From Streptomyces sp. NBC_01478 (GTDB lineage Bacteria; Actinomycetota; Actinomycetes; Streptomycetales; Streptomycetaceae): DNA of 64,000 nucleotides. Where the stretch lies: the NCBI RefSeq assembly GCF_036227225.1, contig NZ_CP109444.1:3825501-3889500 (forward strand), written 5' to 3'. The notes under the pieces are model-generated. The model saw nothing but the letters and a program-made list of their open reading frames with translations, searched no databases and had not been told where the DNA came from. How positions within the stretch are numbered: the stretch's first letter is position 1; each line of letters starts with the position of its first letter. Shown one piece after another: positions 45,201 to 52,082 of this stretch. The position numbers and the translations under genes are program-made.

Positions 45201-46513
45201 CGACGGGCTGGATCGCGGGCGACCGCCCCACGATCCACCTGGCCTGGACCGGCAAACAGGCGGTGGGGGAAGTGGTGTTGGCCCCCGCGGGCGGCCTGTC
45301 GACCCGCGCGACCGAGGTCGACATCGCCTCACCCGACGGCTCGACGATCGCCGGCGTGGACGAGAACGGCGTGGCCCGTTTCGACCCGATCACCACGGAC
45401 CGCCTGGACATCACGGTCACGAAGACGGCCCCGCTCACCCTCCACAACCCGATAGCGGACGAGAACCTCCAACTCCCCGTGGGTCTCACCGAGGCCTACA
45501 TCCCGGCCCTGGACCAGTACCGCACCCCCCAGCCGGACCCGTCCCTCACTTTCACGCTGCCCTGCGGAAAGGGCCCGGTGGTGGCGGTGGACGGCGAGCT
45601 GTACCGGACGAGCGTGAAGGGGACGGTAAGGGACCTGACGGAACGGCGGGCGGTGGAAGTGACGCTCTGCCAGGAGAGCCGCACGGACCCGGCATTGGAG
45701 CTGACGTCGGGCACGCACCGAGTGGAGGCGGGAGACGCCGGCCCCCTGGAACTCACGGACGTCACCCTGACCCGGGGAACGGTCACCGAACCCACCGCCG
45801 AGTCCCGCAAGTTGACGATCCAGGACTGGCTGGGCGACCGCCGGGAGGTGACGGCGGGCTCGGGCGCGGCCTCGTACCTCACGACGTACGAGAACTACAA
45901 CGACGGCTGGAAAGCCACCCTGAACGGCAAGGAGCTGTCCCCGGTCCGCCTGGACGGCTGGCAACAGGGCTGGCGCATCCCGTCAGGCGCAGGCGGCACG
46001 ATCAAGCTCTCCTACACCCCGGCGACGACATACGAGGCCGGCCTCATCGGCAGCGCAGTAGCCCTGGCCGCCCTCCTGACCCTGGTGATCTGGCGCCGCC
46101 GAGAGCCCAACCCCGACGAGCCCCAACCACCCCCGCCACTGCCGGGGTTGTGGCTGGGCACGGTGGCACTGACGCTGGTGGGAGTAGTGATAGCGGGCTG
46201 GCTCGCCCTACTGGTCCCGGCACTGGCCTTGTTGGCATACCGCCGCCACGCGTTGCTCGTACCGATCGCGTTCGTGGCATTGGCGGGGGCGGGAATCACG
46301 GCGGCAACGGGAGCGGGGACCCCGGTGGGCGCGGCTGAGGGCGCATTCAGCCACACGGCCCAACTCCTCGCATTGATCGGGTTGTTCGCAGCACTTGTAA
46401 GCGTCCGCGAGTGGAGCGCCCCTCCAGGGGCGCGGGGCTGGGTCGATATGCGGCTCCGCCGCGGGGCGCGCCCAGCCCCCACAAACCCGCAGTCAAGGGA
46501 CGAACCTGAATGA
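42287..46513 (+). CDS. AftD-like alpha-(1->3)-arabinofuranosyltransferase (DUF3367, GT-C) with F5/8-type C domains
   Basis: 1408 residues. The N-terminal ~450 carry a dozen or so hydrophobic helices (WRWLLGFWVVVFVLLLAVHP, then the GT-C-type first loop with KLGVTVDPGQFLSDLGQLWH), typical of polyprenyl-phosphate-sugar-dependent transferases. The large exocytoplasmic part has discoidin-like carbohydrate-binding modules (SGNWLFYLPQFDPVNAFDGN, then DTAWAEG; LTDGDLTTGWIAGDRP) and ends in GWQQGWRIPSGAGGTIKLSY. Two or three further helices follow. In mycobacteria AftD transfers arabinofuranose from decaprenyl-phosphoarabinose to arabinan. Streptomyces lacks mycobacterial arabinogalactan, so the acceptor is unknown. 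The last ~30 residues are encoded by a dispersed repeat. ATGA couplings on both sides. Confidence 0.87.
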   Translation: MTATTVQVPPPAADPTTTTLAGPPEGPRSWRWLLGFWVVVFVLLLAVHPGRQTFDTKLGVTVDPGQFLSDLGQLWHDRGSFGGIQDQYAGYLWPMLPFYWLAHAVHLPVWLAERLWLSLVVSVAFWGALRLAERLRVGSSASRLLAAVTYALWPVFTIVVGSTSAAALPGAFLPWVLLPLTNERYTARVAALRSALIVPFMGGVNAAATLASLLPVGLYLLSRPPGPRQRKLLAWWVPGIVLATAWWWIPLLMLGVYGENFLPYVETSQTTTDTMSATEGLRGAGDWVAYLHLGEAWIPAGWTVASSVIVIVCSAFAAGLGLAGLARRDMPERRWLVLVAVSVALILFAGYGGAFGAPFHGVVQGWLNGPLVPFRNIYKFQAGLALALVLGLAHLVGVAAESRGARRVRGRRLAPLIAVILVLPGLAWPYLNGSILNPGSFQQLPKYWQATADWLHTYSPDSRALVVPATAHGIYTWGSPIDEPLDVLADSRWAEREYVPMGTPGNRRAMDAVEQALAGGGEVPGLADYLSRAGVYFVVVRNDLDPDQIGYVPTTTVKRTLEQSGYQRVTGLGPTMTGGRIADDTPLQVEGLYPRQRAVEIYEPTSKDVTRPGQAGLTPVADTAVVSGGPESLLPLATELRGRATVLTGDNHPGLGSPALRILGDGLRRADTRFGLVDANTSYTYTPDERNAPDAVQDAGKKPKQILPTKGIAHQTVAELRGARSVTASSSGNWLFYLPQFDPVNAFDGNPDTAWAEGAAGSPNGQWLRIGFAGGSYDMPGSFKVTPLPQEGVRAAATEVRVETAKGSATSYLQPNGMPQTIKSPAGGTSWMKLTIVDSVARRTGLTGAGFSEIALPHVQVTRLLKLPTDADTSDSNASDAAAEVISLHRAADPTGLSPTGTEAGLHRTFSTSTAGTYEMKATAVATPGEELDRLLYEVAPAQQHRITATADSTAALGTGLSARNLTDGDLTTGWIAGDRPTIHLAWTGKQAVGEVVLAPAGGLSTRATEVDIASPDGSTIAGVDENGVARFDPITTDRLDITVTKTAPLTLHNPIADENLQLPVGLTEAYIPALDQYRTPQPDPSLTFTLPCGKGPVVAVDGELYRTSVKGTVRDLTERRAVEVTLCQESRTDPALELTSGTHRVEAGDAGPLELTDVTLTRGTVTEPTAESRKLTIQDWLGDRREVTAGSGAASYLTTYENYNDGWKATLNGKELSPVRLDGWQQGWRIPSGAGGTIKLSYTPATTYEAGLIGSAVALAALLTLVIWRRREPNPDEPQPPPPLPGLWLGTVALTLVGVVIAGWLALLVPALALLAYRRHALLVPIAFVALAGAGITAATGAGTPVGAAEGAFSHTAQLLALIGLFAALVSVREWSAPPGARGWVDMRLRRGARPAPTNPQSRDEPE
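46416..46482. repeat. Dispersed GC-rich repeat, long copy 3, inside the 3' end of the arabinofuranosyltransferase gene
   Basis: From AGGGGCGCGGGGCTG at 46426 it matches copy 1 through the central TCGATATGCGGCTCCGCCG, then CGCGCCCAGCC. It is preceded by GCGCCCCTCC, which makes a hairpin with the element start. Read in frame, it supplies the arginine- and proline-rich tail APPGARGWVDMRLRRGARP. Confidence 0.85.
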
Positions 46514-47799
46514 CCACACTCAACGAACCTCGCTCCCCCACCCGCATCCCCTTCCCCACAGTCGACGAAATCGCCCGCCACTGCCACCAATCCGCAGAAC
46601 CGGAAACAGTCCACATAGAGGTCCACCTCCCCGGCCCCATAAACGCGGAGCGCCTCCGCAGCGCATTCGGCGAAGCCTTGACCCACCACCCCCGCATCCT
46701 CATGCGCGAGGCCCCGGGCCCCTGGTACCGCCGCCGCTACGAATGGGAGTTGACCACCACCCCGGACATGGACGTGGTGACCTTCCCACCCCCCACCCAG
46801 GACGCCCTCAAACAGGCCCGCACCCGCTCCCTGACCAACACCCCACCCCTGACCGCGTCCCCACCCATCCGCCTGGAGGCAATCGACCTCCCCCACGGAA
46901 CCGCCCTCGTCCTCACCGTCAACCACACCGCCCTGGACGGCCCCGCCTGTCTCCGCGTCCTCGCCACCGCGGCGGAGCTGTACGGAGGCCACGCCAACAC
47001 CCCGACCGCCCCGCCGACCCGCCCCCCGGACACCCCCGAACCCCCCACGGAAACCCCCTCCGTATGGACCCCACCCGCCCGAGTGGCCCCCGGCACCCCC
47101 GACCCGGCCCCCGGAGGGAACGGCCTCCTCCTCACCGAACTCCCCGTCCCCGACCGCCCCAAGGGCTCCCCGTACACGGTGAACGACCAGCTCATGGTCA
47201 CGACGGCCCTGATGATCGCCCACTGGAACCGCGAACACGGCGCGCACCCCCGCCCGATGCGCATCACGATGCCGGTGGACGACCGACCCCGAGGCACGGA
47301 CATGCCGATCGGCAACGGCACGAGACTCGTGGAAGTCACCTTCGCCCCGGGCGAGTTGACCTCCGACCCGGCCGCAATGGGAGAACTGCTCCACCGCACG
47401 GCGACCCGGACCCGCGCCCTCAAATCCCTCCACCGCCCCCAACTGGGCCACGGGGCAACCCTGTTGACGTCCCCCGTCGTCCCCGTGGCCTGGCGCGCCG
47501 CCCTCACCCGGGGCCTCCGCAGAGCCGCCGCCCCCTGGACCTCGACCACGCTCCTGAGCAACATCGGCCGCGTCCCGTACACCCTGGACTTCGGCGGCGC
47601 CGCGGGCCGCGCGCACGCCGTGTGGTTCTCCGCCCCGGCCCGGATGCCCCGCGGCCTCACCGTGACGACCGCCTCCACCGCGGGCAGGCTGCACGTGGCC
47701 CTCCGCTGGTCGCGCGCGCTCCTCGGTCCCGGCGACGGAGCCCACCTCCGCGACCTGTTCGAGCACTACCTGCACACGACGGAGGAGCACCGGGCATGA
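46510..47799 (+). CDS. Condensation-fold acyltransferase (PapA/WES-like)
   Basis: 429 residues with the acyltransferase/condensation motif VLTVNHTALDGPACLRVLA (HxxxDG), near residue 140 as in the family, and the second-half landmarks PVDDRPRGTDMPIGNGTRLV and TTLLSNIGRVP. A Pro-rich insertion separates the two lobes. Such proteins transfer an acyl chain to a hydroxyl or amine; PapA proteins acylate glycolipids in mycobacteria. In this operon it may acylate the arabinosylated product. ATGA overlaps on both sides. Confidence 0.82.
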   Translation: MTTLNEPRSPTRIPFPTVDEIARHCHQSAEPETVHIEVHLPGPINAERLRSAFGEALTHHPRILMREAPGPWYRRRYEWELTTTPDMDVVTFPPPTQDALKQARTRSLTNTPPLTASPPIRLEAIDLPHGTALVLTVNHTALDGPACLRVLATAAELYGGHANTPTAPPTRPPDTPEPPTETPSVWTPPARVAPGTPDPAPGGNGLLLTELPVPDRPKGSPYTVNDQLMVTTALMIAHWNREHGAHPRPMRITMPVDDRPRGTDMPIGNGTRLVEVTFAPGELTSDPAAMGELLHRTATRTRALKSLHRPQLGHGATLLTSPVVPVAWRAALTRGLRRAAAPWTSTTLLSNIGRVPYTLDFGGAAGRAHAVWFSAPARMPRGLTVTTASTAGRLHVALRWSRALLGPGDGAHLRDLFEHYLHTTEEHRA

Positions 47800-48524
47800 C
47801 GACGACCGTCCCGCACCACCCCGACCTGCGGGACTTCTACGAGAACCCCGCCGTGCCCGTCGCGTCCGGCCACTCCCGCACCCTCCGCCAGGCCCGCATC
47901 CTGGCCACCGCGCTGGGCGCGCCCACCGAACACCCCCGCACGATCCTCGACATCGGCTGCGGCGACGCGACCGCCGCCGCCACGGCCGCCCCGCTCCTCA
48001 CCGGCCACCGCGTCGTCGGCGTCGACTGGTCCCAGGACGCCCTCACCCGCGCCCGCACCCACCTGCCGTACACCGTGCGCGGTGAACTCACCGCGTTACC
48101 ACTACGCACGGCAACCGCCGACGCCGTGCTGTTCAGCGAGGTGATCGAGCACCTCGTCGACCCGGACACCGCCCTCGCCGAGATCCGCCGTGTCCTTCGC
48201 CCGGGAGGCCATCTCATGCTGTCCACACCGAACTTGGCCGCCTGGTACAACCGCGCCCTGCTGCTCGCCGGCGTCCAGCCCGTGTTCTCCGAGGTGAGCC
48301 TGCGCGCGATCCACGGCCGCCCGGGCAAAGAGGTCGTAGGACATCTGCGGCTCTACACCCCGCGTGCGCTGCGGGAGTTCGTGACGGCGGCCGGTTTCGA
48401 GGTCGTAGGACTCAAGGGCGCGCCCTTCCACGGCGTACCGCGAGCACTCCGCCCCCTGGACCGACTGGCCTGTGCCAGACCGCAGTTGGCGTCGATCCTG
48501 CTGCTGCACGCGCGGAAGACGTAG
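47796..48524 (+). CDS. Class I SAM-dependent methyltransferase with TTA codon
   Basis: 242 residues. Motif I is TILDIGCGDATAAATAAPLL, the acidic post-motif is VVGVDWSQDALTRAR, and FSEVIEHLVDPDTALAEIRR with RPGGHLMLSTPN are typical of UbiG-like enzymes. A TTA codon at 48096-48098 lies in a short run of rare codons (TTA CCA CTA), so expression of the downstream half of the operon may be tied to bldA. Coupled to the acyltransferase gene by ATGA. Substrate unknown, presumably the glycoconjugate. Confidence 0.85.
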   Translation: MTTTVPHHPDLRDFYENPAVPVASGHSRTLRQARILATALGAPTEHPRTILDIGCGDATAAATAAPLLTGHRVVGVDWSQDALTRARTHLPYTVRGELTALPLRTATADAVLFSEVIEHLVDPDTALAEIRRVLRPGGHLMLSTPNLAAWYNRALLLAGVQPVFSEVSLRAIHGRPGKEVVGHLRLYTPRALREFVTAAGFEVVGLKGAPFHGVPRALRPLDRLACARPQLASILLLHARKT

Positions 48525-48535
48525 GGGGCGCGGCC

Positions 48536-49453
48536 GTGTGGTGGGGAGTGGCCGCGGCCCTGTTGGCGAACGTCCTGTACAGCACCGGCTTCGTCCTGGA
48601 GAAACGGGCGCTCGCGGCCCTGCCCGAGGTGACGGTCCGTCAACCGGCCAGGCTGCTGCGGCTGGTGCTCGGCAGCCCGCTGTGGATCGGCGGGTCCCTC
48701 GCGCTGGCCTCCGGGTTCGGCGCGCAGCTCGCCGTGTACCGGACGCTGCCGATCGCCGCCGCGCAGGGCATCTTCGTATCGGGCCTGGTCCTGCTCGTGC
48801 TGCTGTCCGCACGGATGCTCGGCGAGGAGACGAGCGGCCGCGAACGGTACGCCCTCGGTGCCATCCTGGTCGCCCTGTTGATGGTCGTACTGTCCCTCAA
48901 GCAGGGCTCGGACCATGTCAGCCGCAACGCGCCCTATCCGCTGATCCTGCTGGTCTGCGTGCCCTCGCTGGCGGCCGGCGTCTGGCTGTACCGCTCCACC
49001 GAGCGCAGCGCAGGACACCGGCACCGGCTGCCCACCACGGGCGTCGAATACGGGGTGGCGGTGGGCCTGTTGTACGGGGTCAGCTCGCTCGCCATCAAGG
49101 GGGTGTCGAGCTATCTGACGACAAGTGACCTGGGCGGGGCGGTGGTTGGCCTGCTCAAGTCCCCGTACCCGTATCTCCTGCTGTTCACGGGCGCGTTCGG
49201 CCTGGTCATGTCCCAGGCGGCGCTGCAACGCTGCCGGGCCTCGCTGATCGTGCCGGTGTGCACGACGGTGACGAGTCTGTTCACGGCGGTGCTCGGCACG
49301 CTCGCGTTCGGCGAGGCCCTGCCGCACGATCCGCTGCGGCTGGCCCTGCGGATCGGGGGCACGGCCCTGGCGGTCACCGTTCTGCTCACCATGCCGAAGC
49401 ACGACAACGCGCCTCAACAGCCTGTCGAGGCCAAGGAGTTGACACCCCCATGA
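48536..49453 (+). CDS. DMT/EamA-type membrane transporter
   Basis: 305 residues from a GTG. Ten hydrophobic helices in two five-helix halves are apparent (WWGVAAALLANVLYSTGFVL, IFVSGLVLLVLLSARMLGEE, YLLLFTGAFGLVMSQAALQ, IVPVCTTVTSLFTAVLGTLA). The PIAAAQGIF and FGEALP motifs suit the drug/metabolite transporter superfamily. It follows the methyltransferase by 11 nt and overlaps the next gene (ATGA). In a glycoconjugate operon it could flip an undecaprenyl-linked or small lipid intermediate, as ArnE/F-type members do; this is inference. Confidence 0.85.
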   Translation: MWWGVAAALLANVLYSTGFVLEKRALAALPEVTVRQPARLLRLVLGSPLWIGGSLALASGFGAQLAVYRTLPIAAAQGIFVSGLVLLVLLSARMLGEETSGRERYALGAILVALLMVVLSLKQGSDHVSRNAPYPLILLVCVPSLAAGVWLYRSTERSAGHRHRLPTTGVEYGVAVGLLYGVSSLAIKGVSSYLTTSDLGGAVVGLLKSPYPYLLLFTGAFGLVMSQAALQRCRASLIVPVCTTVTSLFTAVLGTLAFGEALPHDPLRLALRIGGTALAVTVLLTMPKHDNAPQQPVEAKELTPP

Positions 49454-49659
49454 ACCCGGACGACCCGCTGCTGAAGATCCTGGCCTGCCCGCTCGACAAG
49501 GGCCCGCTGCACCTGCTCCCCACGGACGCCCTCTACAACCCCCGGCTGCGCCGCCGTTACCCGATCGTCGACGGCATCCCGCAGCTCCTGCCCTCCTCCG
49601 GCGAGCAAGTGACCGACGAGGCCGAGCACGTGGAACTCCTCAAACGGATGGCCCCATGA
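49450..49659 (+). CDS. Trm112-like small protein
   Basis: 69 residues. LLKILACPLDKGPLHLL and RRYPIVDGIPQLLP are the typical start and end of the Trm112/YcaR family. The family usually has up to four zinc-binding Cys; here only the first survives, so metal binding is doubtful. Trm112-type proteins activate and stabilise SAM methyltransferases. Three methyltransferases are encoded in this operon, one of them the next gene (ATGA overlap), so a partner role is likely. Confidence 0.85.
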   Translation: MNPDDPLLKILACPLDKGPLHLLPTDALYNPRLRRRYPIVDGIPQLLPSSGEQVTDEAEHVELLKRMAP

Positions 49660-50600
49660 CCCCCACCCCCCGTACCCTCACCGCCCGCCTCGTGCCCCTC
49701 CTCCCCACCCGCCTGGTCGCCGCCACCGCCCGCGCCGTCTACCCCCGCTTCGAACCCGAACTGGCCCGCCTGGGCGAGCTGTTGCCGCCCGACTGCGGCA
49801 CGGCGGTCGATATCGGCGGCTGGTACGGCCCCTGGACGCAGCGCCTCTGCGGACACGCGCGCCAGGTCGTGACCATCGAACCGGTCCCCCACCTGGCGCG
49901 GCTCCTCACCTCCGCCGCGCCCGCGAACGCCATGGTGATCCCGGCCGCCGCCTCGGACCGCCCCGGCACCGCCCGCCTGTGGCTGCCCCCGGACGACGAG
50001 GGCGACCGGGGTGTGTCGTCGCTGGTCCGCCGGGACATCCACGCCCGCGCGGTGCACGTCCCCTGCGTCACGCTCGACGGCCTGGGCCTCAAGGACGTCG
50101 GCTTCATCAAGATCGACGTGGACGGCAGCGAACTGGCGGTCCTGCACGGCGCGACCGGCCTCCTGACCCGCGACCACCCGGCGCTCTTCGTCGAACTGGA
50201 GTCACGCATCCAGCCGATCGGTCCAGTGGTGACCTATCTGTCCCTGCTCGGCTACGAGGGCTGGGTCCTGCCGGACAGAAGCGGGGACTGGGTCCGGCTG
50301 GCGGCCTTCCCCCTGGAGGAACACCAGGCCAACACCTCGTACGTCGTCTCGCAGGGCCTGCTGCGCCGCGTCCTGCCCTTCGCGCGCGGCCCCCGTTACG
50401 TCAACTCGGTCCTGTTCCTGCCCGACGGCCGCAGCCCCGGCGTCGACGGCGACGGCGATGTCAGTGCCGTGCGCGACGATGGATCGCATGCCCGACGCGA
50501 AACGCCCCGCCCGCCCCTTCAGCCCCCTCGACTTCCAACTCGTCCTGCTGCGCCGCATGGCGGACCACAACCCGGACCTGGTCGAGAACGCCCGTCATGA
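49656..50600 (+). CDS. FkbM-family SAM-dependent methyltransferase
   Basis: 314 residues. Motif I is GTAVDIGGWYGPWTQRLCG, followed by VVTIEPVPHLARLL and the FkbM signature VGFIKIDVDGSELAVLHGA, then HPALFVELESR. FkbM enzymes O-methylate sugars or polyketides. After about residue 265 the sequence becomes a Pro/Arg-rich tail that is simply the next gene read in another frame: the two coding regions overlap by about 120 nt. The functional protein probably ended near 50450 in its ancestor. Confidence 0.85.
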   Translation: MTPTPRTLTARLVPLLPTRLVAATARAVYPRFEPELARLGELLPPDCGTAVDIGGWYGPWTQRLCGHARQVVTIEPVPHLARLLTSAAPANAMVIPAAASDRPGTARLWLPPDDEGDRGVSSLVRRDIHARAVHVPCVTLDGLGLKDVGFIKIDVDGSELAVLHGATGLLTRDHPALFVELESRIQPIGPVVTYLSLLGYEGWVLPDRSGDWVRLAAFPLEEHQANTSYVVSQGLLRRVLPFARGPRYVNSVLFLPDGRSPGVDGDGDVSAVRDDGSHARRETPRPPLQPPRLPTRPAAPHGGPQPGPGRERPS

Positions 50601-51078
50601 GCTGGGCGTCTCGATCGCCGACATGCGCGAGGCCAACAAGCGCTGGCAGGCGATGCTGCACTCCCCGAGAGGCCGGGCCGCCGCCTCCCGGTACCGCTCG
50701 ATCCTCGGCACCCCGGAGTCGACCGCGCACCGCAGGATCGGCGACCTGGACTGCGAGGCCTGGCAGTGGCCCCTCCCCCTCTGGCCCGACCTCCGCTTCG
50801 AGGTGCTCGCCGCTCCGAACGGCGCCGTATGGAACGAATGGCTGGTCCGCGCCCCCGGCGCCACGCCCCCGCCCCTGCGCACCTTGCACGACCTGACCCC
50901 CTGGTCCTGCACGGTCGACGAGGCGGCCCGCGCCTTCGCCCCCGCCCGCCCCCTGGAGGGCACCGCCCCCACCCGCTGGGGCCTGGCCTTCACCGCCCCG
51001 GACGCCGAGGGCGTACGGCACCAGTGCGCGGCCGAGTTCACCTGGGGCCTGCTGCAACGAACGGCGGTCAAGGAGTAG
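50479..51078 (+). CDS. Conserved-looking protein of unknown function at the end of the glycoconjugate operon
   Basis: 199 residues from the ATG at 50479 (a second ATG at 50488 is possible). The N-terminal half is helical (LDFQLVLLRRMADHNPDLVE, DMREANKRWQAMLHS), the second half Trp/Pro-rich (DCEAWQWPLPLWPDLRFEVL). I do not recognise a family. It overlaps the FkbM frame for 122 nt and ends with an 11-nt tail-to-tail overlap with the ATP-grasp gene. GC bias by codon position favours this frame over the FkbM tail. Confidence 0.7.
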   Translation: MDRMPDAKRPARPFSPLDFQLVLLRRMADHNPDLVENARHELGVSIADMREANKRWQAMLHSPRGRAAASRYRSILGTPESTAHRRIGDLDCEAWQWPLPLWPDLRFEVLAAPNGAVWNEWLVRAPGATPPPLRTLHDLTPWSCTVDEAARAFAPARPLEGTAPTRWGLAFTAPDAEGVRHQCAAEFTWGLLQRTAVKE

Positions 51079-51943
51079 CGGCGGCCGCGAGAATCGCCTC
51101 GACCACCACGGCCAGCGATCCGGGATGCAGATCGAGGAAGAGATTCGGCTCGACGAGTTCCAGCTCCATCACACACGGCTGCCCGTCCGGCCCGTCCACG
51201 AGGTCGACGCGCGCGTACAGCAGCTCCGGCGCGTCCGGTACGGCGGCCAACGCCCGCTCGGCGACGGAGAGTTCGGCCTCGGTCGCGGTCCACGGCTCCA
51301 GGTCCGGGTGGGACACCTTGTCGTCGTCGTAGGCCGTGCCCCGCGCCAGTACGGCCCCCTTCCGCGAGGCGTGCACGAACCGCCCCCCGAAGAACAGCAG
51401 CGCCCGCTCCCCGCTGACGTCCACGTTCGTCAGATACGGCTGCACCATCGCGGTGAGCCCTTCCCCGTGCATGCGCTCCAGTTGTCGTACGGCCGTCTCG
51501 TGCTCGTCGGGTGTGTAGCGGGCGGCGAAGCGGGCGCCCGCGCCGGAGGTCGGCTTGACGACGTACTCGTGGTCCTCGGGGAGGTCGGCCCGGTCGCCGG
51601 GGGCGAGATAGCGGGTCGGCACGACGGGCACGCCGGCCGCCGCGAGGTCGCCGAGGTAGCGCTTGTCGGTGTTCCACCGCACGACCTGCACCGGATTCGC
51701 GAGCCGTGTCGCCTTCGCGGTCCGCTCGGCCCAGGCCATGAACTCGACCGGCCGCCAACTGTAGTCCCAGGTCGACCGGAGGACGACGAGGTCGTGGGCG
51801 CCCCAGTCGGTCCCCGCGTCGTCCCACGGCACGGCGACGGCCTCGGCCCCGGCCGCCCGCAACGCCTCCACCAGCACCGGGAGGTCGCGGTCCTTGCTGG
51901 GCTTCGGTCCGGGGTCGTAGGTGGCGAGCGCGATACGGGGCAC
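51068..51943 (-). CDS. ATP-grasp domain ligase-like protein
   Basis: 291 residues from the GTG at 51943, 6 nt after GGAGG. An N-terminal pre-grasp Rossmann-like region (RIALATYDPGPKPSKDRDLP, LVVLRSTWDYSW) is followed by an ATP-grasp fold: VRWNTDKRYLGDLAAAGVPV, EYVVKPTSGAGARF, and the Mg2+-binding C-terminal VMELELVEPNLFLDLHPG. The layout resembles RimK/glutathione-synthetase-like enzymes that form amide bonds with acyl phosphate intermediates. The substrate cannot be told. It is divergent from the MerR-PP2C gene. Confidence 0.88.
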   Translation of the reverse strand: MPRIALATYDPGPKPSKDRDLPVLVEALRAAGAEAVAVPWDDAGTDWGAHDLVVLRSTWDYSWRPVEFMAWAERTAKATRLANPVQVVRWNTDKRYLGDLAAAGVPVVPTRYLAPGDRADLPEDHEYVVKPTSGAGARFAARYTPDEHETAVRQLERMHGEGLTAMVQPYLTNVDVSGERALLFFGGRFVHASRKGAVLARGTAYDDDKVSHPDLEPWTATEAELSVAERALAAVPDAPELLYARVDLVDGPDGQPCVMELELVEPNLFLDLHPGSLAVVVEAILAAAATP

Positions 51944-52018
51944 GGGAGCCTCCAGCTTCGTACGGCGGTAGATCGTTTTCGCAGGGTAACCACGGCCCCC
52001 GCAACCGGGGCAACCGGA

Positions 52019-52049
52019 TTGACCTTCCCCTTCGGTGAAGCCCCAGCAT
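52019..52049 (+). promoter_or_regulatory. MerR-type promoter with 19-bp spacer and internal dyad
   Basis: TTGACC (52019-52024) and CAGCAT (52044-52049) are separated by exactly 19 bp, containing a 7-3-7 dyad CTTCCCC-TTC-GGTGAAG with one mismatch. A long spacer with the operator between the elements is the hallmark of promoters remodelled by MerR proteins. The start codon of the MerR-PP2C gene is 34 nt downstream. Confidence 0.65.
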
Positions 52050-52082
52050 CGGTGACGGAACCGGACGAGACAGGGGGCGTGC

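Noticed and set aside
42371..45238. 955-codon minus-strand frame opposite the arabinofuranosyltransferase gene
   Set aside because: Shadow; the plus strand has membrane helices and carbohydrate-binding motifs in the coupled operon frame.
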